DNA of 64,000 bases from contig NC_003279.8 in assembly GCF_000002985.6 (NCBI RefSeq), positions 1,922,001 through 1,986,000 of the forward strand, written 5' to 3'. Both the position numbers and the translations under genes were made by a program. The notes under the pieces were generated by a model that was not told the origin of the DNA, made no database searches, and saw only the letters and a program-made list of their open reading frames with translations. Positions 53,119 through 63,442 of the stretch are shown here, in pieces; position 1 is the stretch's first letter; each line of letters begins with the position of its first letter. Source of the stretch: Caenorhabditis elegans. Lineage: Eukaryota; Nematoda; Chromadorea; Rhabditida; Rhabditidae.

Positions 53119-54212
53119 CTTAAAAAGTTACAAGAAGGTTTTTCCTTGCGCTTGGAGCGCAAAAGAAAAGAAAAAGAGCTATTTAGACTTAGGGTGCCCA
53201 ACTGGAATAAAACATTGGAAATCCCAATCCAACCAGCCTAAGGGCCCGAAAAACATACTAGGATGCCCAACTGGAATAAAATATTGGAAATCCTTATGAC
53301 ACACCGGCGGTATGGCGCGGCTTAAGCCTAAATAGCCACTTTTTATCAAAATACATTTGAGCGAGGCGGTTGTAAACTATTCGTTCTTTAGCAAAAATAA
53401 AAAAAAAACTTTATTTAAATTTAAAAATAAATATCATATGTTATCACACCTTAGAATATCACGCCTTAATTTAGTAATCATTTTTAGTTCATAAGTGTGA
53501 GAGAAAGAAAAATGGATTAATCATCGGAATTAGATATCATCAGAGTGATTATATTCATCAAAGGTCCCACTTTACTGGAGATTTAATTTGGTTGATATAA
53601 AATTCCTATCTCATGTAAAGAAAGGTTCGAATTCTGTACCTATGAATACTGCCGATATTTGAATTCCTGTCTCATGGGAAGAAGGCCTTTCTTGTGGGAA
53701 GAACGGAGTTATAAAAAAATATACGCAGGTACAGAATTTGAACTTTTCCTCCCATGAGATAGGAATTTGAATATTGGCATTCTATAACTTCACTAAGAAA
53801 AAAAATCTCCAAAGGTTGATCGCAAATATGTAGAGATTGCTCGCATCCCTTCAAATATTACAAAATTTCCAAGTTTCTCAGTAATCTATAGTTTTCATTT
53901 AGATTACTGAAAAATATACACAGATTACTTTTGAGTCTGAGAAGTTATTGTAAAACGCAAAGCGAGCTCAAATGTATTTTGATAAAAGTGGCTATTTAGG
54001 CTTAAGCCGCGCCATACCGCCGGTGTGTCATAAGGATTTCCAATATTTTATTCCAGTTGGGCATCCTAGTTTTTTTTCCGGGCCCTTAGGCTTAAGTGTG
54101 TCATAAGGATTTCCTATATTTTATTCCAGTTGGGCATCCCAAGTCTAAATAGCTCTTTTTCTTTTCTTTTGCGCTCCAAGCGCAAGGAAAAACCTTCTTG
54201 TAACTTTTTAAG
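53119..54212. mobile_element. 1.1-kb fold-back element next to the telomere array
   Basis: Ends CTTAAAAAGTTACAAGAAGG and its complement. The inverted arms (53119-53350 and 53963-54212) contain GCGCTTGGAGCGC, GGGTGCCCAACTGGAATAAA-type and CACACCGGCGGTATGGCGCG segments and themselves include TTAGGC/GCCTAA motifs. The interior has a second small inverted repeat (53620-53770). No clear coding frame and no certain target duplication. Confidence 0.75.
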
Positions 54213-55815
54213 AGGGTTTCATATATTTTATTAAAATCGGGGCGAAGCCCTGATTTTAAATCCATATTGTTTTTTTTTGTCTTCCTCTATCCCTGCAAAT
54301 AGGAAAGATAATGTGTTCTTTCTGATGAAGTAAAAATCATCATAAAATCTTGAAAACTGAGAGCAGGAGGTAATATTTGAATATATTGGGTCGTAAATGT
54401 GTGTCTCTCTGTGGGTGGGGTGGCGATGTGTTGGCAGCCCTTCAACGAACTGTATCTCCCGCCTGTATCTCCCTTCAAAGAGAGAATTGGGTTACAAAAA
54501 TTTGAGGGGATATGAAAAAAGGTGTGAGAATTTCAAAAATATTATTGTTGAAACACCAGACCAAACCACTTTTTCTGGGCAAGAGGCAAAAAATTAATTT
54601 TTTGAAAAAATTTCAAACTGGCACAAAATTTTTTCAAAAATAAATTTTTCACAAATTGTTAGTAGATTTCATTTTTCATAAATATTGTTCATTGAACACA
54701 AAAAAGAAAACAAAGATTCATCAAAAAATGAGTGAAAAATCGCAAAAATTCGAAAAAATCAGTGCTGAAAAACTCGATTTTTTGGCGGTGCTGAAAAAAA
54801 TTTTCACTAAAATTTTTTTGAAACTTAGTTTTTCGGATTTAGCGTCAAATTTTGAATCTATATAAAAAAACAAAATTGAAATTGATCTCAGATTGAGTGA
54901 ATAATAAACGCTCAAAGTTGAAAAATGAACAACGCAAAAACGGCAGTAACTTGCTTCAAGGTCGGTTATCTCAGTGAGTTTTCACTCAATTTTCGAAATT
55001 TGTTTGCTCTATCGCTTTAGAAATATTTGTAATTTCATTTGTTTTCCTCAAAATCAAAATATCTCAAACGACCGCCATCCTACGAGAAGGGAAAAAAAAA
55101 GTTTTTGGAAAAAAAATCAAAAATTTTTTTTCTGCCTCGATTTTCAAAATGAAAAAATCACTTTTTCGGAATAATTTTTACTTTAAAATGTACCTACGAT
55201 CTTTTTATACAACAATTTCACCTTGGAACCAAAGATTTTTGGAGGATACTCGAAAATACTCTTCATATCTCGGCTCAAAGAGCTCCAATCTTTCTGAAAT
55301 AAAGCATACAGAGGTGGGGCAAGCTTCTTGAAGAGAGAGCAAAAAACCGCATCAAAATCCATCCACCCACCGTCAAGTTACACGCGCGTTTTCAGAGTGA
55401 ACGAAAAACAGGGCATAAAAAAATTTAGACGCCCGCACCCGGACTCGAACTTTTTTCAGATTTACAAGCTTAATATCTCGGCTCCTGTAAATCGAAATTG
55501 GCTCAAAATTCTCAAGAAACCTTATCCTGCGTCCTTCCTGCTGTCATTAAATTTTCGTGAGCTTAGGGAGAAAACTGACAAAACGCCAAACTTTCAAATT
55601 TAAAAAAATAGTTGAGGGTCATTTTGTAAACACCTTAAGCTCCATAACTCGGCGAGTTTTGATGGAATCAATTTGAAATTTTACACGGAAGCTTCTTAGT
55701 GGCTTATACGTCTCTGTGTTAAATTTCGCTTTGATCGGCCAACGGGAACCCTTTGAAAAATGAAAAAAACGCTGTAATCCTAACCCTAAATGGCGAGCTA
55801 ACGCTCGCCACTGAC
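54213..55815. other. Unclassified, probably repetitive segment
   Basis: Begins ATCGGGGCGAAGCCCTGATT and ends AATGGCGAGCTAACGCTCGC, bracketed by the telomere array on the left and a telomere-like remnant on the right. It contains CCGCACCCGGACTCGAAC and TTAATATCTCGGCTCCTG. Short open frames show no recognisable domain. The moderate GC content and boundaries suggest an inserted element. Confidence 0.45.
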
Positions 55816-56051
55816 GCCAAGCCTAGGCCTAATCTCAATTTTAACTGTAAAAATAACAAAATTCCCTATTTTTCTGTCAAAATCGAATTTATCTAGGCTC
55901 GCAAATTTTTGATCTACCATCTCAGATGTTGATCTACTATCTACTTTTCGGCGCCAAATTTCCAATTTTGGGTGCAGAGACTCTGTTTCTTTGAGTTTTC
56001 CGTTCGATTTCCGCTCATTCCGTCTCCTATTCCTGTTCTCTGTGGACAAAA

Positions 56052-59000
56052 ATGTACAGTTTCAAAAGCAGCACCGACGTGAAGACTTATATCAGCACCC
56101 CGTCGTGCCGGATATGTCTTGAGCCATTTGGTTAGTGAGTTTTTGTTGGCTTAACGGCTTTTTTCGTCAGTGTTTGGCTATTTTCTTGCAAATTTTTAGG
56201 TGTTTTATCGATTTTCACATTTTTAAATACTTAAAAAGCTTGATATTTGAGCGAAAAATCAAGAAAATTAAATTGCGAAATTTTTTAAATTTTTTAAATA
56301 CCAACGACACTCCGATCTTACACCCGTGCGCGTTGTTTAGCGTAAATTTACAAAGCGAATTTTCAGTTGGTTTTCTCGAATTTTAATTGAAAATCTTGAA
56401 AATTAGTGAATTTTTCAGCGTTTTTATGGATTTTTCCCTTAGAATACAGGTTTCTTAACCGAAAACACAATTTTCCTCCAATTTTTTCATAAACATCTTT
56501 GAAAAAATCAATATTCCAGACGAAGGACAACATCTTCCGAAAATCCTGCAATGTGCCCACACGGTCTGCGAGAGATGCATCGGTTTGCTCGACGAGCAGA
56601 GCCGAATCAACCACAATCGGCCGCCGATCGACCGCTCGTTTGTGCACATTAGATGTCCAGTTTGCAGGGTATGTGTTATCAATTAATTAAAGGTGGACTC
56701 CGCTCAGTGCGGAAATTGCTTTAAAACACGCCTATGGGGTCACAATGACCGAATATCTTGATTTAAAAAATTCAAAAAAATTTTCTAGATTTTATATGAT
56801 CTTTTGAAAATTGAAAAAATCTCAGTTTTTGCCTAATTCCTATTTGAATTTCCGCCAATTGGATTTTTTCGGTGGGGCGCACTTGCACGTTTAAAAATTT
56901 TTTTTTTTATTTATTCTTATTTTTCACCGATTTTTAATGTTTTCGGTGTATTTTTGCTTGAATTTTAGAGAAAAAGCCAAAATAAATGCAGATTTTCGAT
57001 TAAAAAACACGATTACAGGCGTAAAAATGAGAAAGTAACGCTTTTAAACGATTTCGAACCTGAATTAATTAATTTCACTGATTTACGCCTGTCAGTGTGC
57101 TTTTTAATCGAAAATTTGCATTTATTTTGACTTTTTCTCTAAAATTCGAGCAAAAATACACCGAAAACATTAAAAATCGGTGGAAAATAAGAATAAATAA
57201 AATAATTAAATTTTAAAACGTGCAAGTGCCCCAACGAACAAATCCAATTGGCGGAAATTCAAATAGGAATTATGCAAAAACTGAGATTTTTTCAATTTTC
57301 AAAAAATCATATAAAATCAGGAAAATTTATTTGAATTTTTTAATCATGATATTCGGTCATTATGACCCCATAGACGTGTTTTAAAGCAATTTCTCCACTG
57401 GCGCTACTCCACCTTGAAGATTAAAATAAAATTTTTAATGAATTTTGCTGAATTTCAGGCAGTCACCCAGACTCCACGCAACTACATTCGATCCAACTAC
57501 CAGCTAATCGAATTGATGGATTCGATGCGTGGAGAAGCCGATCATAATATTTCATTCCTCGCGTGTGTCGGCTGTAATGGCGTTTATCACGAGAAAGAGT
57601 GCGTTGGAAACTCACGGCCTCACGGCTCACGCGGCACCTCACGAACTCCAGAATTTGCGGGAATTTGTTTAGCGCGGGACAGCAGTTTTTTGTTATTTTT
57701 GGCTTCTACGGAAATTATTTTTGATTTTTTGATCTATAATATTCTTGAGAAGCATCCTTCGAATTGAAAATGTGAAAAATTATGAAATTTGAGCGAAAAC
57801 TGAAGGTTTTACAGTAAGGAGTTCTATACTTTTCTTTAAAAATGCATCAATACCGCCAGTTTTTTGATTTCAGAGTCGTAAAGTATGCCATTTTGTAGAG
57901 AAAAGTCTGTTTCACAAAAATCCATGTTTGAAAATTGAAAATTGTTTTTATTAAAACCTGAAAAATCAAAAAAAAAAAAAAGATTTTAATGTAAAATTGT
58001 TGATTTTTTGAATATTTTTATATTATAAATTGAATAATCAGAATTTCAAACATGGATTTTTGTGAAACAGACTTTTCTCTACAAAATGACATACTTTACT
58101 TACTTACTTAGGATACTTAGTCGATCCGTTCTTCGCCTGCGGCGCGGATCACAGCTTTCCAAGCTTTTCGGTCCTTTGCTTGGGTGGACCATAGTTGTTT
58201 GACTTGCCCGAAGGCGTCTCGCGTAGTGACTTCTTTTCTTAAAGAGTCATTCCATCTCATCGGTGGGCGTCCAACGGGTCGTTTCTCGTCTCGGGGGCAC
58301 CAATCGTTCATCAGAGTTGTCCATCGGCCATCCGTTCGTCTCGCCACGTGTCCAGCCCATCCAAGTTTCCTCTTTTTTATGTGTATTAGTGGATCTCTGA
58401 GTTTTGACTTTTCTCGAACTTCTTCGCGATGAATGTTTCGTTCGCGTTGTTCTGTCAAGGTGAGTCCAACTAACTTTCGTTCGAGGGCTGCATGGGTTAC
58501 TCTGACTCTTTCCACTAGCTCTTTTGTGAAAGTCCAAGCTTCAGAGCCGTAGGTCAGGGCTGGGAGAACCGTAGAGTCGAAGAGATTTGCACGGAGGCGT
58601 GGGCAGGTGATCTGGTCCGTGGTGCTTTTGATGTTGGTAAAAGCTGCCCACGCAGCTCTTCGTCTTCTGTGAAGCTCAAGCTTTTTTGATTTTTTGATCT
58701 ATAATATTCTTGAGAAGCATCCTCCGAATTGAAAATGTGTAAAATTATGAAATTTGAGCGAAAACTGAAGGTTTTACAGTAAGGAGTTCTACACTTTTCT
58801 TTAAAAATGTATCAGTACCGTCAGTTTTTCGATTTCAGAGTCGTATGTCATTTTGTAGAGAAAAGTCTGTTTCACAAAAATCCATGTTTGAAATTTTGAA
58901 ATTGTTTTTATTAAAACCTGGAAAATCGAAAAAAAGAAAAAAGATTTTAATGTAAAATTGTTGATTTTTTGAATATTTTTATATTATAAATTGAATAATC

Positions 59001-61279
59001 AGAATTTCAAACATGGATTTTTGTGAAACAGACTTTTCTCTACAAAATGACATACTTTACGACTCTGAAATCAAAAAACTGGCGGTATTGATGCATTTTT
59101 AAAGAAAAGTGTAGAACTCCTTTCTGTAAAACCTCCAGTTTTCGGTCAAATTTCATAATTTTATACATTTTCAATTCGGATAATGCTTCTCAAGAATATT
59201 ATAAATCAAAAAATCAAAAAAAATTTTCATAGAAGCCAAAAATAGCAAAAAAACTGCTGTCCCCGCGCGAAACGAATTCCCGCAAATTCTGGAGTTCGTG
59301 AGGTGCCGCGCGCGAGCCGTGAAACTGTGAAAATTCAGATTTTAATTAATTTCCCCAATTTTCAGCACCAATATTTGCACTACATGCTCCCCAATCATCA
59401 AGGATGCTCATCCCACTGAACTCATCGAGCAAGGAGTAATTCTGAATCAGTACGCGTTGTGTTCGACGTGTCTCCTCAGAGATCACATCAAAAAGAACCA
59501 CGTGTCGATCAGTCTGCAGCCTCTTCGCGTCGAAATGCAACGCCAGGAGAATCAGCGGCGGATAGTCGGCTTGCAGGACAATTTGCACAAAGTGCAACGC
59601 GATTTTCGTGAGCAGCTTAACGCGACTATGGAGCGATGGGCCGGATGGAATGGGAGCCACGATTTGTCGATGGATAAATTCCGTGAGCTTGGTGATACGT
59701 ACAATCAGAAGAAGGTTTATGATGCGTTCGTGCATCAGCTGAGAGGCAAGACCGCTAAGATTGAGAAGCTCGCCGAGCACGTTTTGCGATGGAATGATGA
59801 GCTGGACAGGGAGATGGTGCGTTGAAGATCGGGGCCGCTTTTTCAATTTTTTTGAAAATACAAAAACTAAACTTTTTATTCCGAAAATTTAAATTCTGAA
59901 ATTTCGAAAACCTTTAAAGGTGGTGTAGTCGAATTTTTTTATTATTTTTTTAAAATTTTATTAGACTCAAAATTGTCTGAAAACACCGAATTTTATAATG
60001 AAACTTCTTGAAAACTCCAACTTCTCAAAAAAAAACTTCTGACGGCTCGAAAAATGTCCTAAAATTAGTTAAAATTTGAAATTTGACCGACTTGCAAAAA
60101 TTTTTAATCAATTTTAATATGTAAAGCCTAAGTGATTTTTTGCCAGAAAAAAAAATCTGGAATTTACAGTTTTTGAAATAAAAATTTTCAACAAAAACTA
60201 ATAATTTGTCGGAGAAACATTTGAATATCAGTTTTTTTTTGTCAACTCTAATTTTTATAATTAGTTTTAAAATTTAAAATTGAGAAAATTATTCGCATTT
60301 TTTGCTCAAATTTTGTATTTTTAAAATAGTTTTTTTTCTTTCAAATTCTACTCCAAATATACTCAACATTTTGGTAATTTTTTAAGAAATTTTATGGAAT
60401 TTTTCGAAATAAAAACAATTATTAAAAATTTCAACTAAAATCTAATTTTCAGTACGAATTTTAGAAAAAAAATTGAAACTTATAAAAAAAATTTTCTAAA
60501 AACTAAAAATTTCGCCTTTTGGTTTTTTTTTCAAAAATATTTGGAAAAATTAACAAAGTTTTATTAAAAGTGGTGTAGTCGAATTTACTAAATTACTTAA
60601 TTAGATTCGAAATTGTCTGAAAACACTGAATTTTATAATGAAACTTCTTGAAAACTTCTCAAAAAAAAGTTATGACGGCTCAAAAAATGGCCTAAAATTA
60701 GTTAAAATTTGAAATTTGACCGACTTGTCAAGCGGTTGGAAACTAACTTTTTTTTTGAAATTACCGTCAAATTTTGAGTATAAAATATAATTATCTTGCA
60801 TTTTCAACTAGATTTAGGTATTTTAAAGTCGATGGACGGCGAGATTTTTATATTTTTAAACCAAAAACGGCGAGATTCGAGTTGAAAACGCAAGATAATT
60901 AAATTGTATACTCAAAATTTGACGGTGACTTCAAAAAAAAAAAATAGTTTCCAGCCGCTTGACAAGTCGGTCAAATTTCAAATTTTAACTAATTTTAGGC
61001 CATTTTTTGAGCCGTCATAACTTTTTTTTGAGAAGTTTTCAAAAAGTTTCATTATGAAATTCGGTAGTTTTCAGACAATTTTGAGTCTAATGAAGCAATC
61101 CGAAATATTCTTTAAATCATTCTTTTTGGGATATTAAGAAAACTTCATCCTTTTCCCCTAATAAAATAAAAATTTTCCAGGAAAGACCACCAGCTCATCG
61201 TTTGCCACGTAGCTCAACTCCAGCGCCAGCACCACCATTCGACAACTCCGTCGCCTACTATTTTGAGCACCAATTTTGA
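56052..61279 (+). CDS. RING and B-box-like (TRIM-type) protein
   Basis: Exons: 56052-56130, 56520-56668, 57459-57598, 59366-59816, 61181-61279 (phases 1,0,2,0), 305 aa. A C3HC4 RING is complete: Cys19, Cys22, Cys38, His40, Cys43, Cys46, Cys72, Cys75 (CRICLEPF..LQCAHTVCERC..IRCPVCR). It is followed by TPRNYIRSNYQLIELMDSM, as in TRIM proteins. Exons 3-4 hold a B-box-like zinc module (CVGCNGVYHEK..CTTC..CSTCLLRDHIKKNHV). The rest of exon 4 is predicted helical, likely coiled coil, and the last exon adds a Pro/Ala-rich tail ending FEHQF. It is probably an E3 ubiquitin ligase; no C-terminal NHL or SPRY domain is present. If exon 4's donor at 59817 is not used, the frame stops two codons later (59823-59825). 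Confidence 0.87.
56687..57417. repeat. TTAAAGGTGGA palindrome (family 7) in RING-gene intron 2
   Basis: Arms of about 330 bp with AAAGGTGGACTCCGCTCAGT at one end and GCGCTACTCCACCTT at the other; the centre is near 57050. It fills almost the whole intron. Confidence 0.85.
57605..59335. mobile_element. Palindromic element filling RING-gene intron 3
   Basis: Ends are AACTCACGGCCTCACGGCTC on the left and GAGCCGTGAAACTGTGA on the right, with CACCTCACGAACTCCAGAAT and its inverse. The left end is only about 10 bp after the exon 3 donor (57599). The palindrome is interrupted by the retrotransposon fragment at 58093-58683, and 57717-58097 is repeated directly at 58683-59060. Confidence 0.8.
58093..58683 (-). 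mobile_element. 5'-truncated RTE-like non-LTR retrotransposon
   Basis: On the minus strand, an open frame from about 58681 to the stop near 58117 encodes the C-terminus of a reverse transcriptase: FDSTVLPALTYGSEAWTFTK, LGWAGHVARRTDGRW, PRDEKRPVGRPPMRWND, then KAWKAVIRAAGEE. This pattern is typical of RTE/CR1-like elements. The 3' end has a TAAGTAAGTAAGTAA tail (58091-58110), as in RTE elements. It is far GC-richer than its surroundings and has no stops, so the insertion looks fairly young. The 5' portion, including the endonuclease and catalytic RT core, is missing. Confidence 0.88.
59915..60110. repeat. Partial TTAAAGGTGG palindrome arm (family 3)
   Basis: One arm from CCTTTAAAGGTGGTGTAGTC to TTTGACCGACTTG, in RING-gene intron 4. 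Confidence 0.75.
60565..61105. repeat. TTAAAGGTGG palindrome (family 3)
   Basis: Long form with a shortened centre near 60850 (GGCGAGATTTTTATATT), ending about 75 bp before the last RING-gene exon. Confidence 0.8.
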
Positions 61280-61393
61280 GCTTTTATATTTTTTTTTCTC
61301 ATCCCACCACCACATTAAAACAGAGTTTTTATATATACAGTACCCATTATTCGAACACAATTTGTTCTAAAAGAGCCCCCAAGAATCAGATTT

Positions 61394-61399
61394 AATAAA
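61394..61399 (+). terminator. Poly(A) signal AATAAA of the RING gene
   Basis: 115 bp after the stop codon; the preceding UTR is U-rich. Confidence 0.65.
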
Positions 61400-61639
61400 G
61401 AATGCTCTCACCAATTACATTTTATTGCAAAGAAAAGTATGAACATTTACAGGAAATGCGAAAGAAAATGCGGAAGTGAAATTGAGATCGTCTAAGACTC
61501 ATAAAAATAAAGTCGACGAAAAAGGCCTTGTAGGCAGGTAGATAGGCATTTTCGTGCCTACGAAGAAGGGGGAGGATCAGAAAATCTATGTTTAACTTTT
61601 CAAATACTATTGAAAAGTGCCATAAGTGCCATAATTATT

Positions 61640-62235
61640 AAAAATCCAAATTTTTGAAAATACTCCAGAAAATTTTGAACATGGTGCAACGTGACCAAAA
61701 TAACAAAGTGTGCAATAAATATGGCCCGTTTTTGCCACTTTTTAATAGTTTTTGATGGGTTAAACCTAGATTTTCTGAATTCAGCATATATGAATTACCC
61801 GTTTTCAACAAATTTAGCCGATGTTTTATTTTTGCCCAAATCGTTTTTTCAGCCATCTAATGACTGTCCTTTTTTTGGGCAAAAAAAGATTATTCTGAAA
61901 TTGAACGAAACTATTAAATTCTAATAAAGGACATTTTTTTTAGGGTTCGGAGATAAATTTAGAGTCCTCTAGCTACAAAATTAACCATTTTAGAGGAGTT
62001 TCAAGATTGTAATTTTTACCAAAAATTGCCCAATTTTTGCCACTTTTTTATAGTTTTTGATGGATTAAACTTAGATTTTCTGAATTCAGCATATATGAAT
62101 TAACCGTTTTCAACAAATTTCGGCAGTTTTTATTTTTGCCCAATTTTTCAGCCATCGTTTGAAATTACTGGAAATTGAAAAAGAGCAATTTTTAGAGTTT
62201 GGAGATCAATTTAGAGTCCTCTAGCTACAAAATAA
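61640..62235. repeat. Tandem copies of family 6
   Basis: Starts with AACATGGTGCAACGTGACC at 61678; units with GATGGGTTAAACCTAGATTT at 61755 and a diverged one at 62060. Same repeat as 26630-27345. Confidence 0.8.
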
Positions 62236-62414
62236 TCATTTTAGAAGAGTCCGTTGTAAAAAAAAGTCTAATTTTTTTTAATTCAGAAAAATTAAAACAT
62301 TTTAATTTGTTAGGGCATGGGTTAATTAGTACACCAATAATTAGCAATATTATCCGATTTACAAGGGTTGTAGAAATTTGGGCTATTTTCGTGTGTAATT
62401 TTGGGCCCATGATC

Positions 62415-62600
62415 CGAGGGTACATCGAAATAGGGTACATCGAGCCATTTTTTTGTTCTTGGGGTACATTCGAGCAAAGGGTACAATCATTCTCAGGGTA
62501 CATCCACCGGTTTGTTCAGAGGGTACATTCATGGGATTTTCATAGGGTACATCGGCACTATGTTCCAAGGGTACATCCAATTTTCAAGGGGTACAACGGA
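62415..62600. repeat. Array of nine GGGTACAT motifs
   Basis: GGGTACAT or GGGTACAA begins at 62418, 62433, 62462, 62479, 62496, 62521, 62545, 62569 and 62588, spaced 15-29 bp with unrelated spacers. The array sits between family 6 copies. Not coding in any convincing way. Confidence 0.8.
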
Positions 62601-63023
62601 TTTTTATAACTGAAATTTCTTAGAGTTGTGATTATCACAATTTTTTCGTTTTTAACTACCATATTGAAAAATTCGAATTAAGCCATAGTTTTGTTTCTTG
62701 ATTTCGATTTTATGAATTATTAATCAAAAATCAAAGAGAAATTGGGTCGATTATCTATAGAGTAAAATTTTTTAACTTAAAAAAAAAACATTTTTTTGGA
62801 AATTTTTTTTCTCTCTCTATTTTACAAAATCATTTATTTGGTGTTTCCACAACTTTGGACGTTCATATTGCTGTTTCCGCGCAGTTATGTGTTTTGCAAT
62901 GTCTCTGGAACATTCCTTCCTTGTTACCTTCCTTGAACATTCCTTGTTACATAAAAATTATATCGAATTTTAATTAATGCCCCCGTTAGAAGAAAGAAGG
63001 AACATTTTAAACATGGTGCATTG

Positions 63024-63442
63024 CAGGGGTGGGCGGCAAACGATTTTTTCCGTCAAATCGGCAAATCGGCAATTTGCCGATTTGCCGAAAATTTTTAGCA
63101 AATTGTGGTTTCGCACTTATTTTTTTGGAAATTTCAGAATTTCAATTTTAAATGGCAAAATTAAACTAATCCTATGAATGTTCCTACATCTATTTTGAAA
63201 AGTAAGCAAATTCTATGAAAATATCTAAAGTAAACGGGAAAAAATTCAAAAATGGAGAGTTTTAAGTGTTTCCGTCTGATAAAAAAACCCTCTAAACATT
63301 TTCGGCAAATCTGATATCCGTCAAATCGGCAAACCGGCAAATTGCCGGAATTAAAATTTTCCAGCAAATTGGCAAACCGGCGATTTGCGATTTGCCGAAT
63401 TTGTCGACAAATCAATTTGCCGAACGGGAATTGCCACCCCTG
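63024..63442. mobile_element. Complete hAT-like MITE inserted in family 6
   Basis: 419 bp, ends CAGGGGTGGGCGGCAA and ATTGCCACCCCTG. Flanking octamers GTGCATTG (63016-63023) and GTGCATGG (63443-63450) are a 7/8 match target duplication. The interior matches the element at 24583-25041 in inverted order. The interrupted host motif is ACATGGTGCATCGTGACC, intact at 26638. Confidence 0.85.

Noticed and set aside
52386..53241. Lys/Pro- or Arg/Leu-rich open frames
   Set aside because: Translations of the degenerate GCCTAA telomere-like array.
54656..54865. 69-codon plus-strand frame with an internal ATG after AAAGATTCATCAAAAA
   Set aside because: Lysine/phenylalanine-rich low-complexity composition, no splice context, within a probably repetitive segment.
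58117..58515. Treating the reverse-transcriptase tail as a host gene
   Set aside because: The motif order (LGWAGHVARR, GRPPMRWND), TAAG-repeat tail and truncated 5' end mark it as a retrotransposon remnant inside an intron.
59346..59846. 166-codon minus-strand frame
   Set aside because: It is the antisense shadow of RING-gene exon 4, whose plus-strand frame has family motifs and matching splice phases.
62199..62609. 136-codon open frame
   Set aside because: Its second half is only the GGGTACAT array and its first half is family 6 repeat; there is no splice signal or domain.
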